From contig NZ_LSEF01000058.1 in NCBI RefSeq assembly GCF_001641695.1, forward strand, positions 1 to 44,192: DNA of 44,192 bases. The letters are read 5' to 3'. The notes under the pieces are model-generated. The model worked only from the letters and a program-made list of their open reading frames with translations, had not been told where the DNA came from and searched no databases. This DNA is from Bradyrhizobium neotropicale (GTDB lineage Bacteria; Pseudomonadota; Alphaproteobacteria; Rhizobiales; Xanthobacteraceae). Shown here one piece after another: positions 1 to 9,000 of the stretch (position 1 is the first letter of the stretch; the number at the start of each line of letters is the position of its first letter). A program made the position numbers and the translations under genes.

Positions 1-30
1 GGGCGGATTCAACCGCTCGTCGCAACACTC
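1..30. repeat. IS30 terminal inverted repeat, left copy
   Basis: This is the exact reverse complement of 1394-1423 over all 30 bases. It lies just beyond the transposase stop codon. Confidence 0.9.
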
Positions 31-1376
31 CGTGTATCGCTCACTCGGAGCAATTCGTCGAGGGTTTCTGCCGGTGTTTTCCAGCCGAGGGTTTTGCGGG
101 GCCTTGTGTTGAGTGCAAGAGCCACGGCCTCCAGATCATCGGCATCGTGCATGCTGAGATCCGTCCCCTTTGGAAAGTACTGGCGCAGCAACCCATTCGT
201 GTTCTCGTTGGTGCCGCGCTGCCACGGGCTGTGAGGGTCGCAAAAGTAGACCTGCACGCCTGCATCGATCTTCAGACGCGCGTGCTGAGCCAGCTCAGCT
301 CCTTGATCCCAGGTTAGAGACCGCCGCAGTCGCTCGGGCATGGTGAAGATTGCGCGGGTGATGGCGTCTCGCACCGCCTCAGCGCCATGTCCGGCGAGTG
401 CAGGTCCATTCTTCACGCGAGCATCCTGTTCCTGACCGGTCATGCGCGGCAAATGCAGCAGAATGGTAAAACGGCTCGTGCGCTCCACCAAAGTGCCGAT
501 CGCGGAACTACCGAGGCCCATGATGAGGTCACCTTCCCAGTGACCCGGCACAGCTCGATCGGCAGCTTCCGCCGGACGTTGACTGATCATGATCTCGGAA
601 GGAATGAAGCTTCTGCCTTTGCGGGCGCGCGCCCTCGGCATCCGCAAGGCCCGCCCAGTGCGCAAGCAGGCCGTCAGTTCACGGCGCAAAGCTCCTCGAC
701 CCTGCACATAAAGGGCCTGATAAATTGCCTCGTGACTGATGCGCATCGTCTCATCCTCGGGAAAGTCGAGCCGAAGTCGCCGAGAAATCTGTTCCGGGCT
801 CCATGCCGTCGCCCAGCGTCGGTTTTGCCGATGCACCGCCCGGCGGCCCTTCCACACGACCTTCGGGCCAACGAGGAGCGCCCCGTCTGGCTTAGCGATC
901 ATACCGGCAAGCCTGTCCTGCACATAATCCCGCAGGGTCGGGTTGATTGCCAACTTCGCAAACTTGGGCCGTCGGGCGGACTGATCAGCATGCCATTGTG
1001 CCGTGGTCGCCCGGTACTCTGGAGCGCCATGGCGGCGCGCCACATTGCGACGGAGCTCACGGGAGATCGTGCATGGAGGCCGGCCGAGCTGACGAGCGAT
1101 GGCTCGCACCCCATGCCCCTGCGCGCGCAAGATGGCAATCTCCTCACGTTCGGCGAACGACAGGTAGCGCTCCGACCGAGGTTTGGACGATCGCGACAAA
1201 TGTGTTGGCGGCATACCGCCCGCCCTCCGGAACCAGCGTACTCCGACCGACGGCGACACCCCGGCCTCAACCGCAGCATCCCCGCTCGATCGCCCCAAGG
1301 CAATCGCAGTCCAGAACGGTCTATAATCTTCTCGTAGGACCTCTCGGGGACGATCTGTCCGCACACGCTTCTCCAT
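9..1376 (-). CDS. IS30-family transposase (DDE)
   Basis: This 455-aa transposase catalyses cut-and-paste or circle-mediated movement of the element. An IS30-type helix-turn-helix lies at about residues 72-114 (LSFAEREEIAIL, then AIARQLGRPPCTISRELRR). The catalytic triad can be read as D283 (GHWEGDLIMG), D357 (LTWDQGAE) and E391 (RGTNENTNG). The last two are separated by 33 residues, the IS30 DD33E spacing. The stop codon lies inside the left inverted repeat region. The ATG at 1376 is preceded by GAGG at a 5-base spacing. No frameshift is seen, so the protein should be active. It is slightly longer than the commonest IS30 transposases because of an N-terminal extension of about 70 residues. 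Confidence 0.93.
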   Translation of the reverse strand: MEKRVRTDRPREVLREDYRPFWTAIALGRSSGDAAVEAGVSPSVGVRWFRRAGGMPPTHLSRSSKPRSERYLSFAEREEIAILRAQGHGVRAIARQLGRPPCTISRELRRNVARRHGAPEYRATTAQWHADQSARRPKFAKLAINPTLRDYVQDRLAGMIAKPDGALLVGPKVVWKGRRAVHRQNRRWATAWSPEQISRRLRLDFPEDETMRISHEAIYQALYVQGRGALRRELTACLRTGRALRMPRARARKGRSFIPSEIMISQRPAEAADRAVPGHWEGDLIMGLGSSAIGTLVERTSRFTILLHLPRMTGQEQDARVKNGPALAGHGAEAVRDAITRAIFTMPERLRRSLTWDQGAELAQHARLKIDAGVQVYFCDPHSPWQRGTNENTNGLLRQYFPKGTDLSMHDADDLEAVALALNTRPRKTLGWKTPAETLDELLRVSDTRSVATSG

Positions 1377-1393
1377 CGCAACCTCTTTTGCTC

Positions 1394-1423
1394 GAGTGTT
1401 GCGACGAGCGGTTGAATCCGCCC
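1394..1423. repeat. IS30 terminal inverted repeat, right copy
   Basis: This is the exact reverse complement of 1-30. It lies 17 bases upstream of the transposase start, so the promoter probably sits in or next to this end, as is usual for the family. Confidence 0.9.
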
Positions 1424-1499
1424 AGTACGCCGCGGCCGAGCATGGGACGTCGGGCGTCTCTGGAATACTCGGATGCCCCGGTCAAGCCGGGGCATGACA
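1424..1499. repeat. Dispersed palindromic repeat fragment next to the IS
   Basis: The segment carries a 9-bp perfect stem, ATGCCCCGG (1473-1481) with CCGGGGCAT (1487-1495), loop TCAAG. It ends in GCATGACAG, a phrase like the one closing the repeat at 31642-31763. As I recall, repeats of this kind are scattered through Bradyrhizobium intergenic regions. The left half appears to be missing or displaced, as if the IS had inserted into the repeat. That is inference, since the other flank is outside the window. Confidence 0.5.
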
Positions 1500-1528
1500 G
1501 TTGAGAATGTGGAAGCGGCATCGCGTGT

Positions 1529-1545
1529 CGTGCCACCGAGGCACG
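1529..1545 (-). terminator. Small stem-loop downstream of the AhpD-like gene
   Basis: CGTGCC (1529-1534) pairs with GGCACG (1540-1545) around a 5-base loop, 22 bases past the stop codon at 1568. There is no clear T-tract, so it is only a weak terminator candidate for the emr operon. Confidence 0.3.
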
Positions 1546-1567
1546 CTTCACACGAATAACGGATTCC

Positions 1568-2029
1568 TCACGCCACCGACGCCTTCACCTTGACCGGATG
1601 CACCGCGCGGAACGCGATCGCGATCCTGTTCCAGGCATTGATGGCACCGATCAGCATGGTGAGGTTCACTGTCTCTTCGCCGGAGAATTGCGCGTGGACC
1701 TGCTCATAGACGTCGTCGGGGGCGTGCGTCTCCGAGATCAGCGTCACCGACTCGGTCCAGGCCAGCGCCGCGCGCTCGCGATCGGTATAGAGCGGGGATT
1801 CACGCCAGGCATTGAGCAGATAGATGCGCTGCTCGGTCTCGCCGCGCTTGCGCGCGTCCTCGGTGTGCATGTTGATGCAAAAGGCGCAACCGTTGATCTG
1901 CGACGCGCGGATCTTGACGAGCTCGATCAGCGACTTCTCCAGTCCCGTCGACTGGATATGCTCTTCCAGTGCCATCAGGGCTTTGATCGTGTCGGGGGCG
2001 GCCTGGTAGTAGTTCATGCGGGGCTTCAT
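1568..2029 (-). CDS. Carboxymuconolactone decarboxylase / AhpD-like protein
   Basis: This 153-aa protein belongs to the carboxymuconolactone decarboxylase family, alkylhydroperoxidase-like branch. The diagnostic motif is seen at C48-A-F-C51 with H55 (NGCAFCINMHTEDARKRGE), the redox-active CxxC plus histidine that relay protons and electrons in AhpD. The start is ATG 2029 with AAGGAG 6 bases upstream. It is the third gene after emrA and emrB, with only 30 bases separating it from emrB, so it is probably cotranscribed. The likely role is peroxide or electrophile detoxification alongside export. The substrate is unknown, and the family also includes decarboxylases without peroxidase activity. 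Confidence 0.85.
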   Translation of the reverse strand: MKPRMNYYQAAPDTIKALMALEEHIQSTGLEKSLIELVKIRASQINGCAFCINMHTEDARKRGETEQRIYLLNAWRESPLYTDRERAALAWTESVTLISETHAPDDVYEQVHAQFSGEETVNLTMLIGAINAWNRIAIAFRAVHPVKVKASVA

Positions 2030-2059
2030 GGTCGTTCTCCTTGCTTTTCGAGCTTCATG

Positions 2060-3676
2060 TCAGTGGGCTTCCCCGGTCGAGACATGGCCGGGCTTCTTCA
2101 GGAAGAGGGCGGCGATCAGGGCCACAATAAGAGCCATGCCGAGCAGATAGAAGGTGTCGCTGAAGGCGAGAATATAGGCCTGCTTTTGCACGATATGGCC
2201 GATTGCGACATAGGCGCGATGTGAGGCGTCGGCGCGGTCGAGGACGCCGTGATTGACGAAATATTGCGTGAGCTGCTCCAGTCGCGTGCGGGTCGCCTGC
2301 TCGAACACCGAGACCGACTGCATCAGCACGTTGGAGTGATACTGCTCGCGCTTGGTCAGGAGCGTTTGCAGCAGCGCGATGCCGATGGCGCCGCCGAGGT
2401 TGCGCATCATGTTGAAGAGGCCCGATGCGGAGCCGGCATTCTCCGGCTCGATCCCGGCGGTGGCGACGGCCGAGAGGGGCGCGAACACGAAGGCCTGTCC
2501 GACGGCACGAACGACGTTGGGCCAGAACAGCTGATCGGTGGCGTAGTCATTAGTCATATAGATGTTCATGAAATTGGAGACCGCGAACAGCGCGAAGCCG
2601 ATGCCGATGATGATCCGGGCATCGAACTTCTGCATCAGCCGCGGCACGAGCGGGATCAGCAACAGCTGCGGCAACCCGGTCCAGGCCAGAACCATGCCGA
2701 TCTGTTCGGCGTTGTAGCCCTGGATGCGGGACAGATAGACCGGCATGATGAACACCGAGCCGTACAGCGCGATGCCGAGCAGGAAGTTGGCGAGGATGCC
2801 GAAACCGAAATTGCGGCGAACCAGCAGACGCAGGTTCAATAGCGGCTTCTTCGCAGTCACTTCGATCACCAGGAAGGCGGTCAGCGCAATCGCGGCGATG
2901 ATGAACAGTTTGACGATGATAGGCGAGCCGAACCAGTCGTCCTTGTTGCCTTCTTCCAGCACGGTCTGCAGCGCAGAGAGGCCGATCGCCATGGTGATGA
3001 TGCCCGGCCAGTCGCCCTCGCGCAGCAGTGAGAGCTTCATCGGCTTGGCTTCCAGCGAGAACCACAGCATCGCGATCATCAGCGTGCCGGGCACCAGGTT
3101 GACGTAGAAGATGTACTGCCAGCCCCAGTTCTCGGTGAGATAACCACCGATGGTCGGGCCGATCGCGGGTGCGAATGTCGCAGAGACCGCAAACAGCGCA
3201 AGTCCGATCGGCTGCTTCGCCTTTGGCAGGAGCGTGATGATCAGTGTGAACGCCATCGGGATCAGCACGCCGCCGCTAAAGCCCTGCACGGCGCGTAGAA
3301 CGATCATCTGCGGCAGGTCCTGCGCCAGCGCGCAGGCCGCCGAGAACACCAGAAATAAGGTTGCGTTGGTGAGCAGATAGATGCGGATCGAGAACACCTG
3401 CGCCAGCCAGCCGGACAGCGGGATCACCACGATCTCGGCGATCAGATAGGACGTCGAGATCCAGCCGCCGTCGTCGATGCCGGCGCCGATCGCGCCCTGG
3501 ATGTCGGCGAGCGAGGCGTTGACGATCTGGATGTTCAAGACGGCCATGAAGGCGCCGAGCGTCGCGCCGACCACCGCGATCCAGGTTTTTGCGGAGACCG
3601 CCGGCGCAGGGGGTGCGGTTGGTGCGGGAATGTTGGCGGCGGATGCGGCGTTGAGGGCTGGTTGGAGCGTGCTCAT
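2060..3676 (-). CDS. EmrB/QacA-type (DHA2) MFS multidrug efflux transporter
   Basis: This 538-aa polytopic inner-membrane protein belongs to the DHA2 drug:proton antiporter family (14 membrane segments expected). Family marks are the first helix with VLNIQIVNASLADIQG, the stretch WISTSYLIAEIVVIPLSGWL, and a motif-C-like GPTIGGYLTENWGWQYIFYVN-type segment at about residues 170-190. A Pro/Ala-rich cytoplasmic N-terminus of about 30 residues precedes the first helix. The start is ATG 3676 with GAGG 5 bases upstream. It lies downstream of the HlyD-type adaptor gene, so the pair should form an EmrAB-like pump, with an outer-membrane TolC-type partner encoded elsewhere. The 114-bp gap from emrA carries GATAATC motifs, so a second promoter or operator is possible. 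Confidence 0.9.
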   Translation of the reverse strand: MSTLQPALNAASAANIPAPTAPPAPAVSAKTWIAVVGATLGAFMAVLNIQIVNASLADIQGAIGAGIDDGGWISTSYLIAEIVVIPLSGWLAQVFSIRIYLLTNATLFLVFSAACALAQDLPQMIVLRAVQGFSGGVLIPMAFTLIITLLPKAKQPIGLALFAVSATFAPAIGPTIGGYLTENWGWQYIFYVNLVPGTLMIAMLWFSLEAKPMKLSLLREGDWPGIITMAIGLSALQTVLEEGNKDDWFGSPIIVKLFIIAAIALTAFLVIEVTAKKPLLNLRLLVRRNFGFGILANFLLGIALYGSVFIMPVYLSRIQGYNAEQIGMVLAWTGLPQLLLIPLVPRLMQKFDARIIIGIGFALFAVSNFMNIYMTNDYATDQLFWPNVVRAVGQAFVFAPLSAVATAGIEPENAGSASGLFNMMRNLGGAIGIALLQTLLTKREQYHSNVLMQSVSVFEQATRTRLEQLTQYFVNHGVLDRADASHRAYVAIGHIVQKQAYILAFSDTFYLLGMALIVALIAALFLKKPGHVSTGEAH

Positions 3677-3724
3677 GGAAGCCTCGTCTCAGGTCCGAGA
3701 CAGGATGCATTAGGCGGATGGTTT

Positions 3725-3774
3725 CGATAATCGAGGAAGTCCTGGAAGGATCATCCGGCGGGACTGGATAATCC
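3725..3774. promoter_or_regulatory. GATAATC motif cluster between emrA and emrB
   Basis: Three related short palindromes are seen: CGATAATCG (3725-3733), GGATCATCC (3748-3756) and GGATAATCC (3766-3774), with starts 23 and 18 bases apart. The same GGATAATC core occurs in the emrA-lysR gap at 5024-5070. They are likely binding sites for the adjacent LysR protein or another local regulator. The function is inferred only from repetition and position. Confidence 0.45.
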
Positions 3775-3790
3775 CACCGAAAGATAGACT

Positions 3791-4942
3791 TCAGCTTCCG
3801 TTCGGATGCGCAGGGTCGTCGGCGAGCCGCTTGGCCGTGTCGCGCTCGGCCAGGACGGTTGCCTTGGTGTCGACGGTCGGCACCGCCGACATGCCGGGCC
3901 TGAGCAGGCCGGTCAGGCGGTGGTCATCGAGCACGATCTTCACCGGCACGCGCTGCACGATCTTGGTGAAATTGCCGGTGGCGTTGTCGGGCGGCAGCAG
4001 CGCGAATTCGAGCCCGCTCGCCGGCGACAGGCTGTCGACATGGCCGCGCAGGGGCTGGTTGCGGAAGCTGTCGATGTACAGCTCGACCGGCTGGCCGGCG
4101 CGGACATGCGTGAGCTGCGTCTCCTTGAAATTGGCGACCACATAAACCGCATCGAGCGGCACCACCGCCATCAATTGCGTGCCGGCCTGCACGTACTGGC
4201 CGACGCGCAGCGAACGGGCGCCGACCGTGCCGTCGACCGGCGCGGTGATCTTGGTATAGGACAGGTTCAGCGATGCCTGCTGTGCGACCGCGCGGGCGCG
4301 GTCGAGCTGCGCAGCGGCCTGTGCGCGCTGCGTCGTGAGCACGTCGACCTTTCGCTGCGCAGCCAAGAGGCCTGATTTCGCGTGCTGCATTTGCGCGTTG
4401 CTGGCGCGCAGCGCCGCATCGGTCTGCTGCGCACGCTGGATCGTGCCGGAGCCCGTCTTCATCAGGTCGTCGTAGCGGGCGCGCTCTTCCTGCGCGAATT
4501 TCAGGTTGGCCTCGGCGGCGGAAACGTCGGCGGTGCTCTGCTCGATGATCGGCTGCTGCAATTCGAGCTGGGCATCGATGTTGCGCACGGAGGCTTCGGC
4601 CGCAGCGACGTCGGCGCGGGCCTGCTCGAGCGCGGTCTTGAAGTCGCGGTCGTCGATCTTGGCCAGCACCTGGCCGGCTTTGACCTTCTCGTTGTCGCCG
4701 ACCAGGACCTGGGCGATGTAGCCCGAGACCTTCGGCGCGATGATCGTGGAATCGGCCTTCACATAGGCGTCATCGGTCGATTCCAGGTAGCGGCCGGTCG
4801 TCAGGTAGCTGTAGCCGAAGTCGCCGGCTACAGCGATGCCGAGCGCCAGCGCCAAGCCGAGGGCTGCCCGCTTGATTGCCGTCCGCGATGGGCGAAGATT
4901 GGTTTTCTCTTTTGTTTCAGTGACATAAGAGGTGTTCGACAT
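3791..4942 (-). CDS. HlyD/EmrA-family efflux periplasmic adaptor
   Basis: This 383-aa membrane-fusion protein would link the EmrB-like transporter to an outer-membrane channel. A short cytoplasmic N-terminus precedes one membrane anchor (about residues 25-47). Then come a biotinyl/lipoyl half-motif (APKVSGYIAQVLVGDNEKVK), a long alternating Ala/Gln/Glu coiled-coil hairpin (about residues 95-215) and the second lipoyl half (ITAPVDGTVGARSLRVGQYV). The frame is open for 39 codons further upstream, but ATG 4942 is preferred because GGAG lies 6 bases before it and the protein then starts like other EmrA homologues. It is divergent from the LysR gene at 5085. Confidence 0.88.
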   Translation of the reverse strand: MSNTSYVTETKEKTNLRPSRTAIKRAALGLALALGIAVAGDFGYSYLTTGRYLESTDDAYVKADSTIIAPKVSGYIAQVLVGDNEKVKAGQVLAKIDDRDFKTALEQARADVAAAEASVRNIDAQLELQQPIIEQSTADVSAAEANLKFAQEERARYDDLMKTGSGTIQRAQQTDAALRASNAQMQHAKSGLLAAQRKVDVLTTQRAQAAAQLDRARAVAQQASLNLSYTKITAPVDGTVGARSLRVGQYVQAGTQLMAVVPLDAVYVVANFKETQLTHVRAGQPVELYIDSFRNQPLRGHVDSLSPASGLEFALLPPDNATGNFTKIVQRVPVKIVLDDHRLTGLLRPGMSAVPTVDTKATVLAERDTAKRLADDPAHPNGS

Positions 4943-5023
4943 GGCATTCTCCGGGGCCGCCAGACGCCCCGTTCCAAGGGGGCGCTGCTTTCGGCGGTAA
5001 AGATGCGCTGTCCCGGCGCGTGT

Positions 5024-5070
5024 GATAATCCATGAAGAAATGGAAGCATTATCCAGCAAGAGCGGATAAT
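5024..5070. promoter_or_regulatory. GATAATC operator candidates between emrA and lysR
   Basis: The gap holds GATAATCC (5024-5031) and a perfect dyad ATTATCC-N9-GGATAAT (5048-5070) that ends 14 bases before the lysR start. The spacing is compatible with LysR-type sites that bracket a divergent promoter. The same core recurs at 3725-3774 in front of emrB. Binding by the adjacent LysR protein is inference. Confidence 0.5.
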
Positions 5071-5084
5071 CGGAGCCTCACGAG

Positions 5085-5996
5085 ATGGACCGCTTCACCA
5101 GCCTCACGGCCTTTGTCCGGGTAGTCGAGAACGGCGGCTTTTCCGCTGCCGCCCGCCGGCTCAACATGTCGACGACGATGGTGAGCAACCACATTCAGGC
5201 GCTGGAGGATCGGCTCGGGGTGCGGCTGCTCAACCGCACGACGCGCAAGGTGAGCCTCACCGAAATCGGCAAGGCCTATTACGACCGCTCCACACAGATC
5301 CTCGCCGACCTCGAGCAGGCCGACGACGTCGCCAGCGAATTGCAGTCAGTGCCGCGTGGCACGCTGCGCATCCACTCCGCCACGCATATGGTGCCGTTCG
5401 TCGCTCCGGTGGTGGCAAAGCTGCTTTCCACCTATCCGGAGATCAAGGTGGATCTGCGCATGGGCGAGGCCGAGGTCGATCTCATCGAGGAAGGCTACGA
5501 CGTTGCGCTGCGCATGATCTCGCCGCCGGATTCAAGTCTGATCGTCCGGAGTCTTGCCACCTGGCGCCACGTGCTGTGCTGCTCGCACGACTACATCGAG
5601 AGGCACGGCCGCGTGCAGAAGCTCGAGGAGCTCACGGCGCATAATTGCGGCCGTCATTTGAACTATCCCTTCGGCGACGACTGGCGTTTCCTCGATCGCA
5701 AGGGAATGCCGGCATCGGTGCGCATCTCCGGCAGCTTCGTCACCAACAGCGGGGAGGCGTTGCGGAAAGTGGCGCTGGAAGGCGCCGCCGTGTGCCTGAT
5801 GGCCGGATTTCTCATTCGCGACGATCTCGAAGCCGGACACCTGGTGCGCCTGTTGCCCGAATACCGGACGGTCGAGATGTCGATGAACGCCGTCTATCCG
5901 CACCGGCATCATCTGTCCGCGAAGGTCCGGACTTTCATCGATATGCTCGTGCAGCACAGTGCGGAGCAACAGAAGCTGATCAATCCCTATTCCTGA
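5085..5996 (+). CDS. LysR-family transcriptional regulator of the efflux operon
   Basis: This 303-aa LysR regulator has a winged helix-turn-helix at residues 1-60 (FVRVVENGGFSAAARRLNMS, then MVSNHIQALEDRLGVRLLNR). A LysR substrate-binding domain follows from about residue 90. It belongs to the CrgA-like branch judging from GTLRIHSATHMVPFVAPVVA and EVDLIEEGYDVALRM. It is transcribed away from emrA, the classic arrangement for a LysR regulator controlling its divergent neighbour, and GATAATC dyads lie in the gap. The inducer is unknown. It ends 99 bp before the convergent oxidoreductase gene. Confidence 0.9.
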   Translation: MDRFTSLTAFVRVVENGGFSAAARRLNMSTTMVSNHIQALEDRLGVRLLNRTTRKVSLTEIGKAYYDRSTQILADLEQADDVASELQSVPRGTLRIHSATHMVPFVAPVVAKLLSTYPEIKVDLRMGEAEVDLIEEGYDVALRMISPPDSSLIVRSLATWRHVLCCSHDYIERHGRVQKLEELTAHNCGRHLNYPFGDDWRFLDRKGMPASVRISGSFVTNSGEALRKVALEGAAVCLMAGFLIRDDLEAGHLVRLLPEYRTVEMSMNAVYPHRHHLSAKVRTFIDMLVQHSAEQQKLINPYS

Positions 5997-6095
5997 TGCG
6001 CGGCGGCTCTCTCGACAGGAAGAGCATGTCCCGGTGAAAGAGATCGGCGGAGCCGCGGCGGCGCGTGTCCTCGTGTTTGAGAACGAAGGCGCTCG

Positions 6096-9000
6096 TCAGG
6101 CCGCCTTGGCGGACGCAGGGCGGGCCAGCAAGAACGCGACCTTGGCCTTCACCTGCACGATAGCGGCGTCCTTCACCGGGCCGTAGCCGCGGATTTCCAT
6201 CGGCGCCCTGGCGATCGCGATCATGTCGGGCAGGCCCGTCGCATCGAGCCGGGCGAGCATCGTCTCGACGAGGCCTTGGTACCAGGAGATCAGCTCGCGC
6301 TCCGCGTGCCGTTCGGCAGTGTAGCCGAACGGATCGAACGGCGTGCCACGCAAGACCTTCAGCCGCGCCAGCATGGCCAGCGGAACCTGGATCCACTGAC
6401 CGAAGGCGCGCTTGCGCGGCCGGCCGCGCGCGTCGCGCTTTGAGGCGAGGAAGGGCGGCGCAAGGTGGTATCTGATGCTGAAATCGCCATCGAACTCGCG
6501 CCTCAGCGTATCGATAAAGCCGGTCTGCATGTGCAGGCGCGCCACCTCGTACTCGTCCTTGTAGGCCATCAGCTTGAACAGAGAGCGCGAGACTGCGTCG
6601 GTCAGAGCCTCGCTGCCAAGTCTCGACTCGGCGCTCCGCACCTTCGCGATCGTCTCGCGATAGCGCGTGGCATAGGCTGCATCCTGGTAGGCGGTCAGGA
6701 ATTCTGCACGACGGTCGATCATCTGATCGAGCGTCTCGGCGGCGAGGGCGCCCTCGGACTTGGGGAGGAACACCGGATCGGCGGCGGCGATTCGGCCCCA
6801 GGCGAAGGCCTGCTTGTTGCGCTCGACCGCGACACCGTTGAGCTCGATCGCGCGGAGCAGCGCCTGCAGCGACAGCGGCACCAGGCCGCGCTGCCAGGCG
6901 AAGCCCAGCATGATGATGTTGGCATAGATGGCATCGCCGAGCAGGCTTTCAGCCAGCGCATTGGCGTTGATCTCATCGAGATTGCCCTCACCAATGACCC
7001 GGCCGATCGCGCGCAGGCGGGCAGGGGAGGCGAGATTGGCGTCGCGAAAGCGCACGACATCACCGGTCGGCATCTCCGCGGTGTTGATGGCGGCGCGCGT
7101 GCCACGGTGATAGGTGCCGGACGCCTTGGGTGCGGAACTCACCACGAGATCGCAGCCGATCAGCGCATCTGCTGCACCCTGATCGATGCGGACCTGATGC
7201 AGTGCCTCCGGGCTCGCCGCCAGGCGGATGTAGCTCAGCACAGGACCGAATTTCTGCGCAAAGCCGGTAAAATCCAGCACCGAGACACCGCGGCGTTCGA
7301 GATGCGCGGCCATGCCGATCAGCGCGCCGACGGTGATCACGCCGGTGCCGCCGACGCCGGTGACCAGCAGGTCGTACGGGCGTTCGAGCGTTGCGGGTGC
7401 GGGGAGAGGCAGCGTCGCTGCGCGACCGATCGCGTCGATATTGCTCGCGGTCTTCGCCCGGCGCGTGGCGCCCTCGACGGTGACAAAGCTCGGGCAGAAG
7501 CCGTTGAGGCAGGAGAAATCCTTGTTGCAGGCGGAGAGGTTGATCTGGCGCTTGCGACCGAACGGCGTCTCCTTCGGCTCGACGCTGAGGCAATTGGATT
7601 CGGCCGAGCAGTCGCCGCAACCCTCGCAGACGAGATCGTTGATATAGGCAAAGCGCTTCGGATCGGGCATCTGCCCGCGCTTGCGCCGCCGCCGCTTCTC
7701 GGTGGCGCAGGTCTGCTGATAGATCAGCACGGAGACGCCGGGGATCTCGCGCAGCTCGCGCTGCACGGCATCCATCCCCTCGCGCGGATGGATGGTGACG
7801 CCGATGGGCAGGTCGGCAGGCGAGAAATGCGTAGGATCGTCCGACACCAGCGCGATGCGCGCAACCCCTTCGGCGCGAACGCTGTGGGCGATCGCGTGCA
7901 CGCTGATGGGGCCATCGACCGGCTGGCCTCCGGTCATGGCGACCGCATCGTTGAACAGGATCTTGTAGGTGATGTTGGTGCCTGCCGCGATCGCCTGCCG
8001 GATCGCCATCGAGCCGGAGTGATAATAGGTGCCTTCGCCGAGGTTCTGGAAGATGTGCCTGTGGCCGGTGAATCTCGACGAGGCTGCCCAGTTCACGCCT
8101 TCGCCGCCCATCTGGATCAGCGAGGAGGTCTCGCGATCCATCCAGCTCGCCATGAAATGACAGCCGATGCCGGCCAGCGCCTTCGATCCTTCCGGCACTT
8201 TTGTCGACGTGTTGTGCGGACAGCCCGAGCAGAAGTACGGCGTCCGCGTTGCGCCGGCGACGTTGATCGTGCGCTCCGCCTCGGGCGACAGTGCGGCCGA
8301 GCGTGCGGCGAGATTGAGGCCCGGAAACATCGGATCGAGCCGGCGCGCCAGCACGTCAGCGAGCGCGCGCGGCGACAATTCGCCGATCCAGGAGATCAGC
8401 CGCGCCCCTCGCTCGTCATGCTTGCCGACCATGCGCTCGGGCTTGGCGCCGGGATAGTCGTAGAAATATTCCTTGAACTGGCTCTCGATGATGCCGCGCT
8501 TCTCTTCGACCACCAAGATCTCGCGCTTGCCCTTCACGAATTCCATCGCGTCGTGCAGCGCGAGCGGCCAGACCATGCCGACCTTGTAGACGTCGATGCC
8601 GACGCTGCGGCAGGCGGCTTCATCGAGGCCGATCAGCCGCAGCGCCTCCATTAGGTCGAGATGCGCCTTGCCCGTTGTGACGATGCCGTAGGTCGCGTGC
8701 GGAATGTCGTAGATGTGACGATCGATCGGATTGGCTTTTGCGAAGGCATAGACCGCGTGTTTCTTCGCTTCCAGCCGCTCCTCGATCTGCGGGCCCGGCA
8801 GATCGGGCCAGCGGTAGTGCAGCCCGCCCGGCGGCGGCACGAAGTCAGGCCTGCGGAAGATTCGCGGCGGGCGGAGCGCGACGGAGGCACCGGATTCCAC
8901 GATCTCCGAGATCGCCTTGAAGCCGACCCACATGCCGGAGAAGCGGCTTAGCGCGTAGCCATACTCGCCAAACTCCAGATACTCAGCGACGCTGGCCGGA

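Larger units (their letters stand above)
1..1423 (-). mobile_element. IS30-family insertion sequence, apparently complete
   Basis: The element is bounded by perfect 30-bp inverted repeats (1-30 and 1394-1423) enclosing one transposase gene on the minus strand. Its length of about 1.42 kb is within the IS30 range. The left end coincides with the first base of the window, so the target-site duplication cannot be checked and the terminal repeat could be slightly longer. Identical ends and an unbroken transposase suggest a recent or still mobile copy. The right flank (1424-1499) resembles half of a dispersed palindromic repeat. Confidence 0.9.

Noticed and set aside
387..1337. A 316-residue plus-strand frame inside the IS
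   Set aside because: It is opposite the transposase and has no known IS30 accessory function.
6465..8654. A 729-residue open frame opposite the indolepyruvate oxidoreductase
   Set aside because: It lies entirely within a well-supported gene and has shadow-type composition.
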